Positions 34,690 to 43,935 are shown, counted from the stretch's first letter. The stretch is DNA of 64,000 nt from Solirubrobacteraceae bacterium (GCA_023230855.1 JALNWQ010000006.1:181930-245929); one strand, 5' to 3'. The notes: a model not told the origin generated them from the letters alone. Made by a program: numbers and translations.

Positions 34690-35346
34690 TCAGCCGGCGG
34701 CGCGCAGGTACCGCAGCACCGCCAGCACCCGACGGTGGTCGTCGCCGGTGGCGGGCAGGTCGAGCTTGCCGAAGATGTTCGACACGTGCTTCTCGACCGC
34801 GCCGCCGCCGACGACCAGGGCGGCGGCGATCGCGGCGTTCGTGCGGCCCTCGGCCATCAGGCCCAGCACCTCGCGCTCGCGCGGGGTCAACGCGTCCAGC
34901 GCGTCGTCGGAATCGGACTCGCGGCCACGGACGAGCTCGGCGACGACCTCGCGGTCGAGCGCCGTTCCGCCGTCCGCGACGCGGCGCACCGCGTCGACGA
35001 ACCCGCGCACGTCGGACACGCGCTCCTTCAGCAGGTAGCCGACGCCCGCCCCACCGCCGGCCAGCAGCTCGGCGGTGTAGACGGGCTCGACGTACTGCGA
35101 CAGCACGAGGACCCCCATGCCGGGTTGCCGCTCGCGGGCGGCGATCGCCGCCTGCAGGCCCTCGTCGGTGAACGTCGGCGGCAACCGCACGTCGACGACG
35201 GCGAGGTCCGGCTTGTGCGCCCCGACGATCCGCAGCAGCCCCGGACCGTCCTCGGCCTCGGCGACGACGTCCAGGTCGTTCTCGCGCAGCAGCGACACGA
35301 TCCCGGCCCGCAGGAGCGCGTGGTCCTCGACGATCACGACCCGCAC
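34690..35346 (-). CDS. NarL/LuxR-family response regulator
   Basis: A 218-residue regulator with a receiver domain (VRVVIVEDHALLRAGIVSLL, phospho-Asp in DLAVVDVRLPP, LVLSQYVEPVYTAELL, Lys in YLLKERV) and a LuxR helix-turn-helix (LTPREREVLGLMAEGRTNAAIAAALVVGGGAVEKHVSNIFGKLDL). The GTG start overlaps the kinase C-terminus by 13 bases. Third gene of an MMPL exporter, histidine kinase, regulator operon. Likely targets are its own operon and the divergent ABC exporter. Confidence 0.95.
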   Translation of the reverse strand: MRVVIVEDHALLRAGIVSLLRENDLDVVAEAEDGPGLLRIVGAHKPDLAVVDVRLPPTFTDEGLQAAIAARERQPGMGVLVLSQYVEPVYTAELLAGGGAGVGYLLKERVSDVRGFVDAVRRVADGGTALDREVVAELVRGRESDSDDALDALTPREREVLGLMAEGRTNAAIAAALVVGGGAVEKHVSNIFGKLDLPATGDDHRRVLAVLRYLRAAG

Positions 35347-36512
35347 GGGAGCACCGCCTTCACGATCGTGCCCGGGCCGGCGGGCGCCTGCCCTCCGCCG
35401 TCGGGGCCTCCGCCGCCGACCACCGCCGCGCCGCCGTCCTCGACGGTCAGCGTGCCGTCGAGCGCCTCGGCCCGGCGGCGCAGGCCCTGCAGGCCCGACC
35501 CGTCTGGGTCGGCGCCCCCGCGTCCGTCGTCGGCGACGGTCACCGTGAGCCACTCCGCGTCGCCCCGGAGCTCCACGAGCGCCCCGGTGGCACGGGCGTG
35601 CTTGACGACGTTCGTCAGCGCCTCGGCGACGACGAAGTACGCCGCGGACTCCACGACCGGCAACGGCCGCTCGCCGACCCTCGCGTCCACCCGGACCGGC
35701 AGCGCGTGGCGCTGCGCGAGCGCCTCGACCGCGGCGATGAGGCCCCGGTCGGCGAGCACCGGCGGGGCGATCCCCCGCGCCAGGTCGCGCAGCTCCGCGA
35801 TCGCCGCCGTCGCGTCGCCCCGGGCCGCCCGGACGAGCTCCAGCAGCGCCGGGTCGCCGCCCTCGGGCGCGTCCTCCAGCCGCTGCTCGGCGCGACCGAG
35901 CTGCATGCTCAGCGCGACCAGGCGGGCCTGCGCGCCGTCGTGGAGGTCGCGCTCGATCCGCCGCAGCTCGGCCGCCTGCACGTCGAGGGCGCCGCGACGG
36001 GTCCGGGTCAGCTCGTCGACCCGACCCTGCAGGGCCTGCGCGTCGCTCCACGGCAGCGCGTCGCGGTGGTTCCAGATCCATCCGGTCCCGGCGAGGAACG
36101 CGCACGTCATGAGCGACCACACCGGCCAGAACTCGCCCATCCCGGCCAGCGCCCAGACGACGACCTGCACGACGGCGACGGCGGCGAGCACGACGTAGAA
36201 CGCGTGCCAGCGACCGTCGGGATCGTCCCACCGCTCGACGACGTGGAGGGCGAGCAGGTGGGCGCCGACGGTGCAGCCGAAGGCGAACCACACCCAGATC
36301 GGCCAGAACCAGCCGAGCCCGTCGAGCGCCCAGACCGGCACCATGGTGGCGCACACCAGGACGGCGAACGCGACGTGCGGACCGGCGAGCCCGCGCAGCC
36401 ACCGGCGCGGTCCGGTCGCCGGGGTCGCGTCGCCCGTCCCCGCGCCGGACGCCGTGGGAGCGTCCGCGGTCGGGCCCGACGCGATCGGCGTGGTCACCGG
36501 CTCAGCGGACAT
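35334..36512 (-). CDS. NarL-type sensor histidine kinase (HisKA_3)
   Basis: A 392-residue kinase with four hydrophobic segments (two Trp-rich pairs, GLGWFWPIWVWFAFG and MGEFWPVWSLMTCAF, that look like duplicated 2TM units), a coiled linker, the HisKA_3 box AELRRIERDLHDGAQARLVALSMQLG with the phospho-His, and an HATPase domain (EALTNVVKHA, VADDGRGG, GLQGLRRR). The ATG at 36510-36512 overlaps the MMPL stop by 11 bases; an upstream in-frame ATG is possible. It has no large extracellular domain, so it probably senses a membrane signal. Confidence 0.93.
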   Translation of the reverse strand: MSAEPVTTPIASGPTADAPTASGAGTGDATPATGPRRWLRGLAGPHVAFAVLVCATMVPVWALDGLGWFWPIWVWFAFGCTVGAHLLALHVVERWDDPDGRWHAFYVVLAAVAVVQVVVWALAGMGEFWPVWSLMTCAFLAGTGWIWNHRDALPWSDAQALQGRVDELTRTRRGALDVQAAELRRIERDLHDGAQARLVALSMQLGRAEQRLEDAPEGGDPALLELVRAARGDATAAIAELRDLARGIAPPVLADRGLIAAVEALAQRHALPVRVDARVGERPLPVVESAAYFVVAEALTNVVKHARATGALVELRGDAEWLTVTVADDGRGGADPDGSGLQGLRRRAEALDGTLTVEDGGAAVVGGGGPDGGGQAPAGPGTIVKAVLPCGS

Positions 36513-38874
36513 CGGCGCGCGCGGTCGGGGAGAGAGGGGACACGGCCTCGCCATCGTCCCACGGATCGACCGGTCCGACCGGGCGACGGTCACCGCGCCC
36601 GGTCCGGTCACCGGCGGCGGGCGTCTCGGGAGCGATCGGCCGGCGCCGGGCGTCCCGACGACCCCGGTCGCGCCCGAACGCCCTCTCGCCGAGGAGCGTG
36701 ACCGCGGCCGGCAGGGCGACCGCCCGCACGATGGTCGCGTCCAGCAGGATCGCGGTCGACAGCGCGAAGCCCATCTGCTTCATGTCGACCATCCGCATGG
36801 TGATGAAGATCGCGAACACGACGACCATGACGACCGCGGCGCTCGTGATCGCACCGGCGGTCGCACCGACGCCCTCGGCCGCCGCCTCACGCGGGCTCGC
36901 ACCGGCACGGCGCGCCTCGCGCATCCGCTCCAGGACCAGGATCGTGTAGTCCATCGACAGGCCGAAGAGGATCACGAACGCCATCAGCGGCAGCCACGAC
37001 GCGATCGTGCCGGTCGACGTGAAGCCCAGCGCGTGCTCCGCCCACGTGCTCTGGAAGACGACGGTGACGAGGCCGTAGGTCGCGCCGGTCGACAGCAGGT
37101 TCAGCGCGATCACCGACAGGGCCAGGCGGACCGAGCGGAAGCTCGTGACGATGAGGAGGAACGCCAGCCCCAGGACGAACCCGAGGACGAGCGGCAGCGC
37201 GTCGGTCATCCGGTCGGCGAAGTCCATCGACGACGCGGTCCCGCCGCCGACGAGCAGCTCGGCTCCCGGGGCGATCCGCGACGCGGTCGGCGCGACGTCG
37301 TCACGCAGCTCCCGCACGGCGGCCCGGGCCCGGTCGAGGTCCGCGTCGGGGAGCGGCACCTCGAGCACCGCGGTCCGCCCGTCGTCGGCGACCCGCGTGT
37401 CGACGGCGCCGCCGCCTCCGGTCACGTCGAGCGCACGGGCGCCCAGGTCACGCAGGCCGGCGCGGGCGTCGGCGCCGGCCAGGTCGGATCCGGTCACCAC
37501 GAGCGTCGCGTGGCTCGGGGCGCCGGGAAAGGTCTCGTCGATCGCCTGCTGCGCCCGGACCGCCGGGGTGTCGTCGGGCAGGCCCGCCAGGCCGGAGTCG
37601 GCGGTGTGCATCCCCAGCGCCGGCACGGCGATCGCCGCGAGCACGACGGCGGCGGTCAGCAGCGCGGTCCGCGGACGACGCACGACCGCGCGGGCGATCG
37701 CACCCCAGGCCCCGTGGCCCGCACCACGGCCGTTCGGCGCCGGACGGCCCCCGCCGCGACGGTCGGCACGCTCGGCGCGACGGGCGGCGCGCCGAGCGCG
37801 ACGGCGGGCGCCCGGCAGGCGGCCCCGGTCGATCCGGTCGCCCAGCAGCGCGAGCACGGCGGGCAGCACCGTCAGCGATCCGATCAGGGCGATCCCGACG
37901 ACGAGCATCGTGCCGGCGGCCATCGACGTGAAGTCCCCGACCCCGGTGACGAACAGGCCGGCCAGCGCGACCATGACGGTCACGCCGCTGACGAGCACCG
38001 CCCGTCCGACGGTGGCCGCCGCGATGTCGAGCGCCTCCGCCCCGGTGCGTCCCGCACGGCGCTCCTCGCGCACGCGGCGGACGTAGAAGAGCGAGTAGTC
38101 GACGCCGACCGCCAGGCCGATGAGCCCCAGCAACGACGCGGTGGTGTCGCCGTTGGGCACGATCTGCGATACGACGCCGAGCGCACCGAAGCCGCCGGCG
38201 ACGGCGGTCACGCCGAGGATCAGCGGGACCGACGCGGCCACGAGCGCGCCGAACGCCACGATCAGGACGATCAGGACGACCGGCAGCGTCATGAGGTGCG
38301 ATTTGCCCATGTCCTCCTCGGCCACGGCGCCGAACGCCCGCGGGGTGCTGCCCTCGCCGAGCTGGTGGACCTCGACGCCGCGGTGCGCGGCGCGCGCGTC
38401 GTCGACGGCGCCCATGAGGGGCGCGACGTGCTCCTCCGCGTCGTCGGGATCACCGCGCAGCGTGGCCGTGACGAGCAGCGACCGGCCGCCATCGGTCCGC
38501 ATCGCCCGGGCGTGGGGCGCGTCACCGAGCGGGCTGCGGACGTCGGCGACCTCGGGCACGTCGGCGATGCGGCGTTGTACGTCGCGGGCCACGCGGGACG
38601 CCGCCGCGGCCGTGTCGGCGCGGATGAGGATCGTCTCGGTGGCGGGGGTCCGCAGGCCCGAGTCGTCGATCCGCTGGGCGGCCCGGCCGGACTCGCCGAC
38701 CGCCGCCTCGGTCGGCGTCAGGTCCCGGGTGCCGGTCATCGACCCGGCGACGGTGCAGCCGACGATGAAGGCGATCCACAGGAGGATCACCGTCCTGGGA
38801 CGGCGCCGCGCGACGCGTGCGGCGCCCCGGACGAGGCGCGCGACGGCGCCGTGGGGTGGGGTGTCCTGGAGCAT
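36502..38874 (-). CDS. MMPL-family RND exporter
   Basis: A 790-residue protein with two RND halves: a first membrane helix (TVILLWIAFIVGCTVAG), a soluble loop, a five-helix bundle ending GLIGLAVGVDYSLFYVRRVREERR, then after a basic linker the second half with PLMAFVILFGLSMDYTILVLERMREARR. The duplicated GxxVDYxLF/SMDYxILV motifs are the family's proton-relay region. MMPL proteins export lipids or drugs. It opens the operon with the overlapping two-component genes and is divergent from an ABC exporter. Confidence 0.94.
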   Translation of the reverse strand: MLQDTPPHGAVARLVRGAARVARRRPRTVILLWIAFIVGCTVAGSMTGTRDLTPTEAAVGESGRAAQRIDDSGLRTPATETILIRADTAAAASRVARDVQRRIADVPEVADVRSPLGDAPHARAMRTDGGRSLLVTATLRGDPDDAEEHVAPLMGAVDDARAAHRGVEVHQLGEGSTPRAFGAVAEEDMGKSHLMTLPVVLIVLIVAFGALVAASVPLILGVTAVAGGFGALGVVSQIVPNGDTTASLLGLIGLAVGVDYSLFYVRRVREERRAGRTGAEALDIAAATVGRAVLVSGVTVMVALAGLFVTGVGDFTSMAAGTMLVVGIALIGSLTVLPAVLALLGDRIDRGRLPGARRRARRAARRAERADRRGGGRPAPNGRGAGHGAWGAIARAVVRRPRTALLTAAVVLAAIAVPALGMHTADSGLAGLPDDTPAVRAQQAIDETFPGAPSHATLVVTGSDLAGADARAGLRDLGARALDVTGGGGAVDTRVADDGRTAVLEVPLPDADLDRARAAVRELRDDVAPTASRIAPGAELLVGGGTASSMDFADRMTDALPLVLGFVLGLAFLLIVTSFRSVRLALSVIALNLLSTGATYGLVTVVFQSTWAEHALGFTSTGTIASWLPLMAFVILFGLSMDYTILVLERMREARRAGASPREAAAEGVGATAGAITSAAVVMVVVFAIFITMRMVDMKQMGFALSTAILLDATIVRAVALPAAVTLLGERAFGRDRGRRDARRRPIAPETPAAGDRTGRGDRRPVGPVDPWDDGEAVSPLSPTARADVR

Positions 38875-38956
38875 GCGATCAGCGTCCCGCCGACGGGCCG
38901 TCGCGTCGCTGGGGCAGGACCCCGGATCGGCCGGAGCGGACCCCCGGTTCGATGGT

Positions 38957-38968
38957 GGGGTTAACCCC
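38957..38968. promoter_or_regulatory. palindrome GGGGTTAACCCC in the MMPL/ABC divergent promoter
   Basis: A perfect 12-bp palindrome 82 bases upstream of the MMPL start and 73 bases upstream of the ABC ATPase start. It is a good candidate for the binding site of the NarL-type regulator encoded in the MMPL operon. Confidence 0.5.
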
Positions 38969-39028
38969 CCTACCGCGGTCGGGGTCGCCATCGACCTTCG
39001 ACCACTCGTGGCGCGTGGACGTCGTTGG

Positions 39029-39034
39029 TACCGT
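39029..39034 (+). promoter_or_regulatory. -10 element TACCGT for the ABC exporter (leaderless geometry)
   Basis: TACCGT ends 7 bases before the ATG at 39042, with no Shine-Dalgarno. Confidence 0.45.
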
Positions 39035-39041
39035 CGCGGCG

Positions 39042-39977
39042 ATGCCTGACGACGTGCGTGTGGCCGTGCAGGATCGACCGTCCCCGGACGACCCGGGCGC
39101 GGCCGTCGACGTCGTCGACCTCGCCAAGCACTACGGCGACGTGCGCGCGGTCGACGGCATCACGTTCTCGGCGGCGCCGGGAGAGGTGTTCGGCCTGCTC
39201 GGCCACAACGGCGCGGGCAAGACGACGACGATCCGGATGCTCACCGGACGGACCCCGCCGACCGCCGGCCGGGCGAGCGTCGACGGCCACGACGTCGTGG
39301 CCGACCGCGAGGCCGCACGGTCGTCGCTCAACCTCGTGTTCGAGGACCAGAACCTGTACCCGCGGCTCACCGGTCGCGACAACCTCAAGCTCTTCTCCGA
39401 CCTGTACGGGATGCCCCCGGCACGGGTCGACGAGCTGCTGGAGCGCGTCGCGATCGCCCACGCGGCGGACCGCAAGGTCAAGACGTACTCGACCGGGATG
39501 AAGCAGCGCCTGCTGCTCGCCCGTGCGCTGGTCAACGACCCGAAGGTGCTGTTCCTCGACGAGCCCACCCGCGGGCTCGACCCGGCGTCGGCGCGCAACC
39601 TGCGCGACATCGTGCGCGAGCTGAGCGGCGCCGGCACGACGGTGGTGCTGACGACGCACGACATGACCGAGGCCGACGAGCTCTGCCGGCGCGTCGCGTT
39701 CCTGTCGGAGGGCCGGATCATCGCCCTCGACACGCCGCGCGAGCTCAAGCTGCAGGTCGGTCGCGCCCGGCGCGCCCGGGTGCTGCTCGAGGACCGCAGC
39801 GAGCACGTGGTGGCGATCGACGATCCCGCCGACGACCGGTTGGCGCGCTGGCTCGACGGCGGACGCGTCCTGACCGTCCACAGCGACGAGCCGACGCTGG
39901 CCGACGTCTTCGTCGCGCTGTCCGGTCGCAGCCTCGACGCCGACCACCCCGACGACGAGCAGGAGGCGGGCGCATGA
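39042..39977 (+). CDS. ABC exporter ATP-binding protein (CcmA/DrrA-like)
   Basis: A 311-residue ATPase with Walker A GHNGAGKTTTIRML, Q-loop LVFEDQNLYPRLTGRDNL, signature TYSTGMKQRLLLARAL (STGMK variant of LSGGQ, usual in this family), Walker B VLFLDEPTRGLDP and H-loop TTHDMTEADEL. A C-terminal accessory domain follows. It overlaps the permease by 4 bases (ATGA) and is divergent from the MMPL/two-component operon, a frequent arrangement for regulated drug or lipid export. Confidence 0.94.
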   Translation: MPDDVRVAVQDRPSPDDPGAAVDVVDLAKHYGDVRAVDGITFSAAPGEVFGLLGHNGAGKTTTIRMLTGRTPPTAGRASVDGHDVVADREAARSSLNLVFEDQNLYPRLTGRDNLKLFSDLYGMPPARVDELLERVAIAHAADRKVKTYSTGMKQRLLLARALVNDPKVLFLDEPTRGLDPASARNLRDIVRELSGAGTTVVLTTHDMTEADELCRRVAFLSEGRIIALDTPRELKLQVGRARRARVLLEDRSEHVVAIDDPADDRLARWLDGGRVLTVHSDEPTLADVFVALSGRSLDADHPDDEQEAGA

Positions 39978-41065
39978 GCCTCTCCCGCATCTGGACGATC
40001 CTCCGCAAGGACCTCGTCGACGCGATCCGCGACGGGCGGGTCCTCGCGGTCATCCTCATCCCGATCGGGCTGGGGCTCATGTACGGGGCGATCTACCCCG
40101 ACGAGGAGCCCCGCCCCACCGCCGACGTCGTCATCGTCGGGACCGGCGCCGACGCGCAGCGGGTGGCCGACGCGTTCCCGCGCGACGTCCGCCGCGCGCT
40201 CGACGTCACGGTCGAGCGCGACGCCGACGAGCGTCGTGCCCGCGAGACCGTCGCCGACGACGACGCCGACGTGGCGGTCGTCGTGCCCGACGGCCTGCTC
40301 GACCGGGCGGCGGCCGGCCGCGCGCCGCCGTTGACGATGGTCGTCGGATCGAGCCCCTCCCCCGCCGCGCAGGCGGTGCTGTCGCTGCTGCCGACGACGG
40401 TCGAGCGGTTGGCGGAGCGTCCCGCGACCGTCGACGTGCGGACCACGCAGGTCACGGCGACGAACCCGGCGGCGATCGACGCCGTCGGCCTGCGGACGTA
40501 CTTCGTCCTGGCCGCGATCGTCATGCTCATCGGGTTCGTCGGGATGCTCGTCGTGCCGATCATCCTCGCCGAGGAGATCGAGAAGCGGACCCTCGAGGCG
40601 CTGCTGCTCGCGGCGCGTGGGCCGGAGGTCATGGCCGCCAAGGTCGGCGTCGGGCTCGTCTACTCGGCGGTGGCGACCGTCATCACCGTCCTGCTGACCG
40701 GGATCGCCGTGGAGCGGCCCGCGCTGTTCGTGCTCGGCGTCGCCGGCACCGCGCTGTCGGTCGTCGGCCTGGGCCTCGTGCTGGCGTACCTGTTCCGCAG
40801 CGCCGACAAGCTCAACACCTGGGGCTGGGTCGTGCTGATGCCGTTCCTCGCGCCGGCGTTCCTCGCCGGGGTGCCGGGGCTGCCCGGATGGGCCGACGCC
40901 CTCGTCCAGGTGCTGCCGACCGGCCAGGGCATGCGGATGATGATCGACGGCGCCCTGAGCACCGACGTGTTCGGGGACGCGGGCATCGCCCTCGCGCTGT
41001 TCGTGGCGTGGGCCGTCGCCGGCCTGGGGCTCCTCGGCTGGATCCTGCAGCGCCGCGGCACCTGA
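39974..41065 (+). CDS. ABC2-type exporter permease with large extracytoplasmic loop
   Basis: A 363-residue protein: helix 1 (VLAVILIPIGLGLMYGAIY), an extracytoplasmic loop of about 130 residues (ADVVIVGTGADAQRVADAF...), then five helices starting YFVLAAIVMLIGFVGMLVVPIILAEEIEKRTLEALLL. The loop and the EEIEKRTLEALL motif are typical of NatB/YhaP-like permeases. Forms the exporter with the preceding ATPase. Confidence 0.92.
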   Translation: MSLSRIWTILRKDLVDAIRDGRVLAVILIPIGLGLMYGAIYPDEEPRPTADVVIVGTGADAQRVADAFPRDVRRALDVTVERDADERRARETVADDDADVAVVVPDGLLDRAAAGRAPPLTMVVGSSPSPAAQAVLSLLPTTVERLAERPATVDVRTTQVTATNPAAIDAVGLRTYFVLAAIVMLIGFVGMLVVPIILAEEIEKRTLEALLLAARGPEVMAAKVGVGLVYSAVATVITVLLTGIAVERPALFVLGVAGTALSVVGLGLVLAYLFRSADKLNTWGWVVLMPFLAPAFLAGVPGLPGWADALVQVLPTGQGMRMMIDGALSTDVFGDAGIALALFVAWAVAGLGLLGWILQRRGT

Positions 41066-41521
41066 CGGGGCCGCGTGGCGTGTGCCCTGACGCGCGGCCG
41101 GGGGCAGTGCGCGGCCCGGCCGGGTGGCGGGGCCCGGCAGGGCGACCGGCGCGGCAGGGCGAACGGCCGGGCGCGGCGGTGGTCGGGTGGGGTGGGACCG
41201 TCATGGGCGCGGCCCCGGGGTGCCCACGAACGCTCCTCGCGTCGCCGCGTGCCCTCGATCGAGCCACCTGGACCACCCCAACACGGCACCCGTGTTGCCA
41301 TTCCGGCAACACCGGATGCGAATTGTGCGACTACGGTGGCCCAGACCGGGTAACGTGTCCCTTGGAGCTGGGTCCTCGCACGCGAACGGCCGTCGGTCGT
41401 CCGCCCCGTGGACCACGGCTCCGGTGCGCGCCCACGGCGCCCGCCGCCCCTCGCGAGGCGGCACGCCGCCGACGCGCGCCGCGTCACCCGCCTTCCCGAA
41501 GATCCGAGCCAGGGAGCACCC
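41066..41521. other. 456-bp intergenic region upstream of the methyltransferase gene
   Basis: No gene is seen. It holds the overlapping inverted repeats at 41280-41312, a relatively AT-rich stretch at 41296-41360 with TAACGT (41351-41356) as a -10-like box, and a GC-rich leader of about 160 bases ending in AGGGAG (41511-41516). Confidence 0.55.
41280..41312. promoter_or_regulatory. two overlapping inverted repeats that share one arm
   Basis: AACACGG-CAC-CCGTGTT (41280-41296) and GTGTTGCC-N5-GGCAACAC (41292-41312) share bases 41292-41296. The three half-sites AACAC, GTGTT, AACAC form alternating inverted repeats. As DNA this suggests cooperative binding of a dimeric repressor; as RNA the two stems would be mutually exclusive. 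Confidence 0.55.
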
Positions 41522-42343
41522 GTGAGCACACCCGCACTGAACGTCCACGTCCACGCCGACGATCTGGAGATCCGCCTCCCGCAGGCGGAGGCCCTCGCGT
41601 CCGCGCTCGACCAGGACCAGGAGTGGTGCGAGGTCGTGCACGACGACGGGACGGTCGAGCGGCTGCGCTTCCACGACTACGACCGGATCTTCACCGTGCC
41701 CGGCCTGTACGAGCGACTGTTCTACACCGAGCTGGAGTGCTCGTCCCCGACCGTCGTCCGCGGCCTGCTGGAGGACGCGCTGCGCACCGACGGCGCCGAG
41801 CCCGCCGACCTGCGCGTGCTCGACCTCGGCGCCGGCAACGGCATGGTCGCCGAGGAGCTGCGCGCGATGGGCGCCGACGCGATCATCGGCGCGGACATCC
41901 TCCACGAGGCGAAGATGGCCGCCGAGCGCGACCGCCCCGCGGTGTACGATGGCTACCAGGTGTGCGACCTCACCGCGCCCGACCCGGTGGCCGACGAAGC
42001 CCTGCGGAGCTTTGCCCCCACGTGCCTGACGACGGTCGCGGCGCTCGGGTTCGGCGACATCCCGCCGCGCGCGTTCGCCACCGCGTTCGAGTACCTCGCC
42101 GACGACGCCTGGATCGCGATGACGATCAAGGACGACTTCATCAGCGACGACGACCCCTCCGGGTTCAGCCGCCTGATCAAGCGGATGAACGACGAGGGCG
42201 CGCTCGAGGTCAGCGTCGACCACCGCTACCAGCACCGCCTGGCCGTCAGCGGCGAGCCGCTGCACTACCACGCCTACGTCGCACGCAAGCGCGCCGAGAT
42301 CGCCCCGTCCTGGCTCCGCGACGTCGAGGCCGCCGCGGCCTGA
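41522..42343 (+). CDS. class I SAM-dependent methyltransferase
   Basis: A 273-residue protein with a 75-residue N-terminal extension (LNVHVHADDLEIRLPQ) and a Rossmann domain: VLDLGAGNGMVAEELRAMGADAIIGADI (SAM motif I), YDGYQVCDLTAPDPV (acidic motif II), and WIAMTIKDDFI. The acceptor is unknown; the layout resembles generic small-molecule methyltransferases of the WBSCR27 type. GTG start with AGGGAG 5 bases upstream. It converges on the SAM-riboswitch-controlled gene. Confidence 0.8.
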   Translation: MSTPALNVHVHADDLEIRLPQAEALASALDQDQEWCEVVHDDGTVERLRFHDYDRIFTVPGLYERLFYTELECSSPTVVRGLLEDALRTDGAEPADLRVLDLGAGNGMVAEELRAMGADAIIGADILHEAKMAAERDRPAVYDGYQVCDLTAPDPVADEALRSFAPTCLTTVAALGFGDIPPRAFATAFEYLADDAWIAMTIKDDFISDDDPSGFSRLIKRMNDEGALEVSVDHRYQHRLAVSGEPLHYHAYVARKRAEIAPSWLRDVEAAAA

Positions 42344-42354
42344 TCGCCGCTCCC

Positions 42355-42389
42355 CCGCCCGTCCTCGCAGGCCCCGCCTGCGCGGGCGG
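42355..42389. terminator. bidirectional two-tier hairpin between convergent genes
   Basis: Inner stem CGCAGGC/GCCTGCG (42366-42372 with 42376-42382) and outer stem CCGCCCG/CGGGCGG (42355-42361 with 42383-42389), with a four-base bulge on the left. Confidence 0.6.
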
Positions 42390-42430
42390 GCGGAGGGGGC
42401 GGCCGGCGGGCGGCCGTCGGGCGTCGGCCC

Positions 42431-43774
42431 TCAGGCGTCGGCGATCCAGCGCGCCAGGTCGCGGGTCTCGTGGACCGGCGCCCAGCCGTCCGGGCCGCAC
42501 GCGTAGTCGTGCGCCGGGCCGTGGGCGACGAGGCCCTCGATCGCGGCGACGAGCCGGTCGGCGTCCTCGGCGCACGACCCGACGCCGAAGCTCGCCCGCA
42601 GCGCGCCGCCGTCCAGGCCGAGGCGCGCGAGCAGCGGGTGGGCGCAGAACCGTCCGTCCCGCACCCCGATCCCGTGCTCGGCCGACAGGTACGCGCCGAC
42701 GTGGCCGGGCGCGTAGCCGTCGACGGCGAACGCCACGACGCCGATCGCCCCGGGCGCGTCGCTCCAGACGCTCACGCGACGCACGCCCGGGATCGCGTCC
42801 AGGCCCACCTCGACGCGCCGACGTAGCGCCTCCTCGTGCTCGGCACGACGGTCGACGCCGGTGACGGGGTCCTCCAGGCGCGCGAGCGCCTCCAGCGCCG
42901 CGGCGAGGGCGACCGTCCCGGCGAGGTTGGGCGTGCCGGCCTCGTGGCGGCGCGGGCCGGTCGCCCACGCGGTGCCGTCGGTACGGACGTCGAGGACCGC
43001 ACCACCACCGGCCAGGTAGGGGGCGGCGACGTCGAGCCAGTCCGCCCGTCCGACGAGCGCACCCGCACCGTACGGCGCGTAGAGCTTGTGGCCCGACAGG
43101 GCGAGGTAGTCGGCGTCGAGCGCCGCTAGGTCGATCCGGCGGTGCGGGGCGAGCTGGGCCGCGTCGACCAGGACGCGGGCGCCGCGGGCGTGGGCCAGCG
43201 CGACGATGCGCCGCAGCGGCAGGAGCTCTCCGGTGACGTTGGACGCTCCGGTGATCGCGAGGAGCGCCGTGGGCCGCGCCGTGAGCGCCTCGTCGAGGCG
43301 CGACACGGTCTGCTCGACCGTCGGCGCGTGCTCCACCCAGCGGTGCCCGGCGATCCGCCACGGCAGCGCGTTGGCGTGGTGCTCGACGTCGAGGGTGACG
43401 ACGTCACCGGTATCGGCCGGCAGCGCGCGGGCCAGCAGGTTCGTCGCGTCGGTGGTGTTGCGGACGATGACGACGTGGTCGTCGGCCCGGGCCCCGACGG
43501 CGCGTCCGATCGCGGCGCGGGCGGACTCGTAGAGGGCGCTGGCGGCCTGCGACGGCAGCCCCGCCCCGCGGTGCACGCTGCCCGCGATCGGCAGGACCTC
43601 GGCCACGCGGTCGGCGACGGTGCGCAGCGCCGGCGCGGTCGCCGCGTAGTCGAGGTTGACGTAGCGGACCGACTCGCCGCTCAGCAGCGGCACGTGCAGG
43701 TCGGCGCCCAGGACGTCCAGCAGCGGACGGCGGGCGGCGTCGACGGTCGACTCGGCGGCGAAGGTGGTGCTCAT
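42431..43774 (-). CDS. class V aminotransferase, cysteine desulfurase-like
   Basis: A 447-residue PLP enzyme: YVNLDYAATAPALRTVADRV, GSVHRGAGLPSQAASALYE, RNTTDATNLLARAL, DVEHHANALPWR, DAAQLAPHRRID and the PLP lysine in ALSGHKLYAPYGAGALVG. The SufS-type active-site segment reads RDGRFCAHPLLARLG, keeping the Cys but with Phe where SufS has His. No suf genes are near. The ATG has AGAGGA 6 bases upstream. The SAM riboswitch in its leader suggests a role in sulfur-amino-acid supply (for example Cys/Met turnover) rather than general Fe-S assembly; that is inference. Confidence 0.85.
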   Translation of the reverse strand: MSTTFAAESTVDAARRPLLDVLGADLHVPLLSGESVRYVNLDYAATAPALRTVADRVAEVLPIAGSVHRGAGLPSQAASALYESARAAIGRAVGARADDHVVIVRNTTDATNLLARALPADTGDVVTLDVEHHANALPWRIAGHRWVEHAPTVEQTVSRLDEALTARPTALLAITGASNVTGELLPLRRIVALAHARGARVLVDAAQLAPHRRIDLAALDADYLALSGHKLYAPYGAGALVGRADWLDVAAPYLAGGGAVLDVRTDGTAWATGPRRHEAGTPNLAGTVALAAALEALARLEDPVTGVDRRAEHEEALRRRVEVGLDAIPGVRRVSVWSDAPGAIGVVAFAVDGYAPGHVGAYLSAEHGIGVRDGRFCAHPLLARLGLDGGALRASFGVGSCAEDADRLVAAIEGLVAHGPAHDYACGPDGWAPVHETRDLARWIADA

Positions 43775-43842
43775 GGGGTCCTCTGGTCCGGGACCCGCGA
43801 TGCGGATCCGCGCTTGCATCGCAGGACCGGACGGCCCTGCGG

Positions 43843-43927
43843 GGCCTGGTCTTCACCCGGGGCACCCCACCGCGGTCGGAGGGTTGCCGGCCAGCGAGCC
43901 GGGGACTTGGCGCTGGCGCTCTTGACC
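43843..43927 (-). promoter_or_regulatory. SAM-IV-type S-adenosylmethionine riboswitch
   Basis: Reading the minus strand: GGTCAAGAGCGCCAGCG opens the closing stem, then CCCCGGCTCGCTGGCCGG, the conserved GGCAACCCTCC, GCGGTGGGGTGCC, and CCGGGTGAAGACC closes the stem (GGTC 43924-43927 with GACC 43848-43851), followed by AGGCC for the pseudoknot-like 3' part. Order and conserved bases match the actinobacterial SAM-IV class. It sits between its own promoter and the aminotransferase gene, so SAM should switch the gene off. Confidence 0.88.
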
Positions 43928-43935
43928 TGCGGGGC

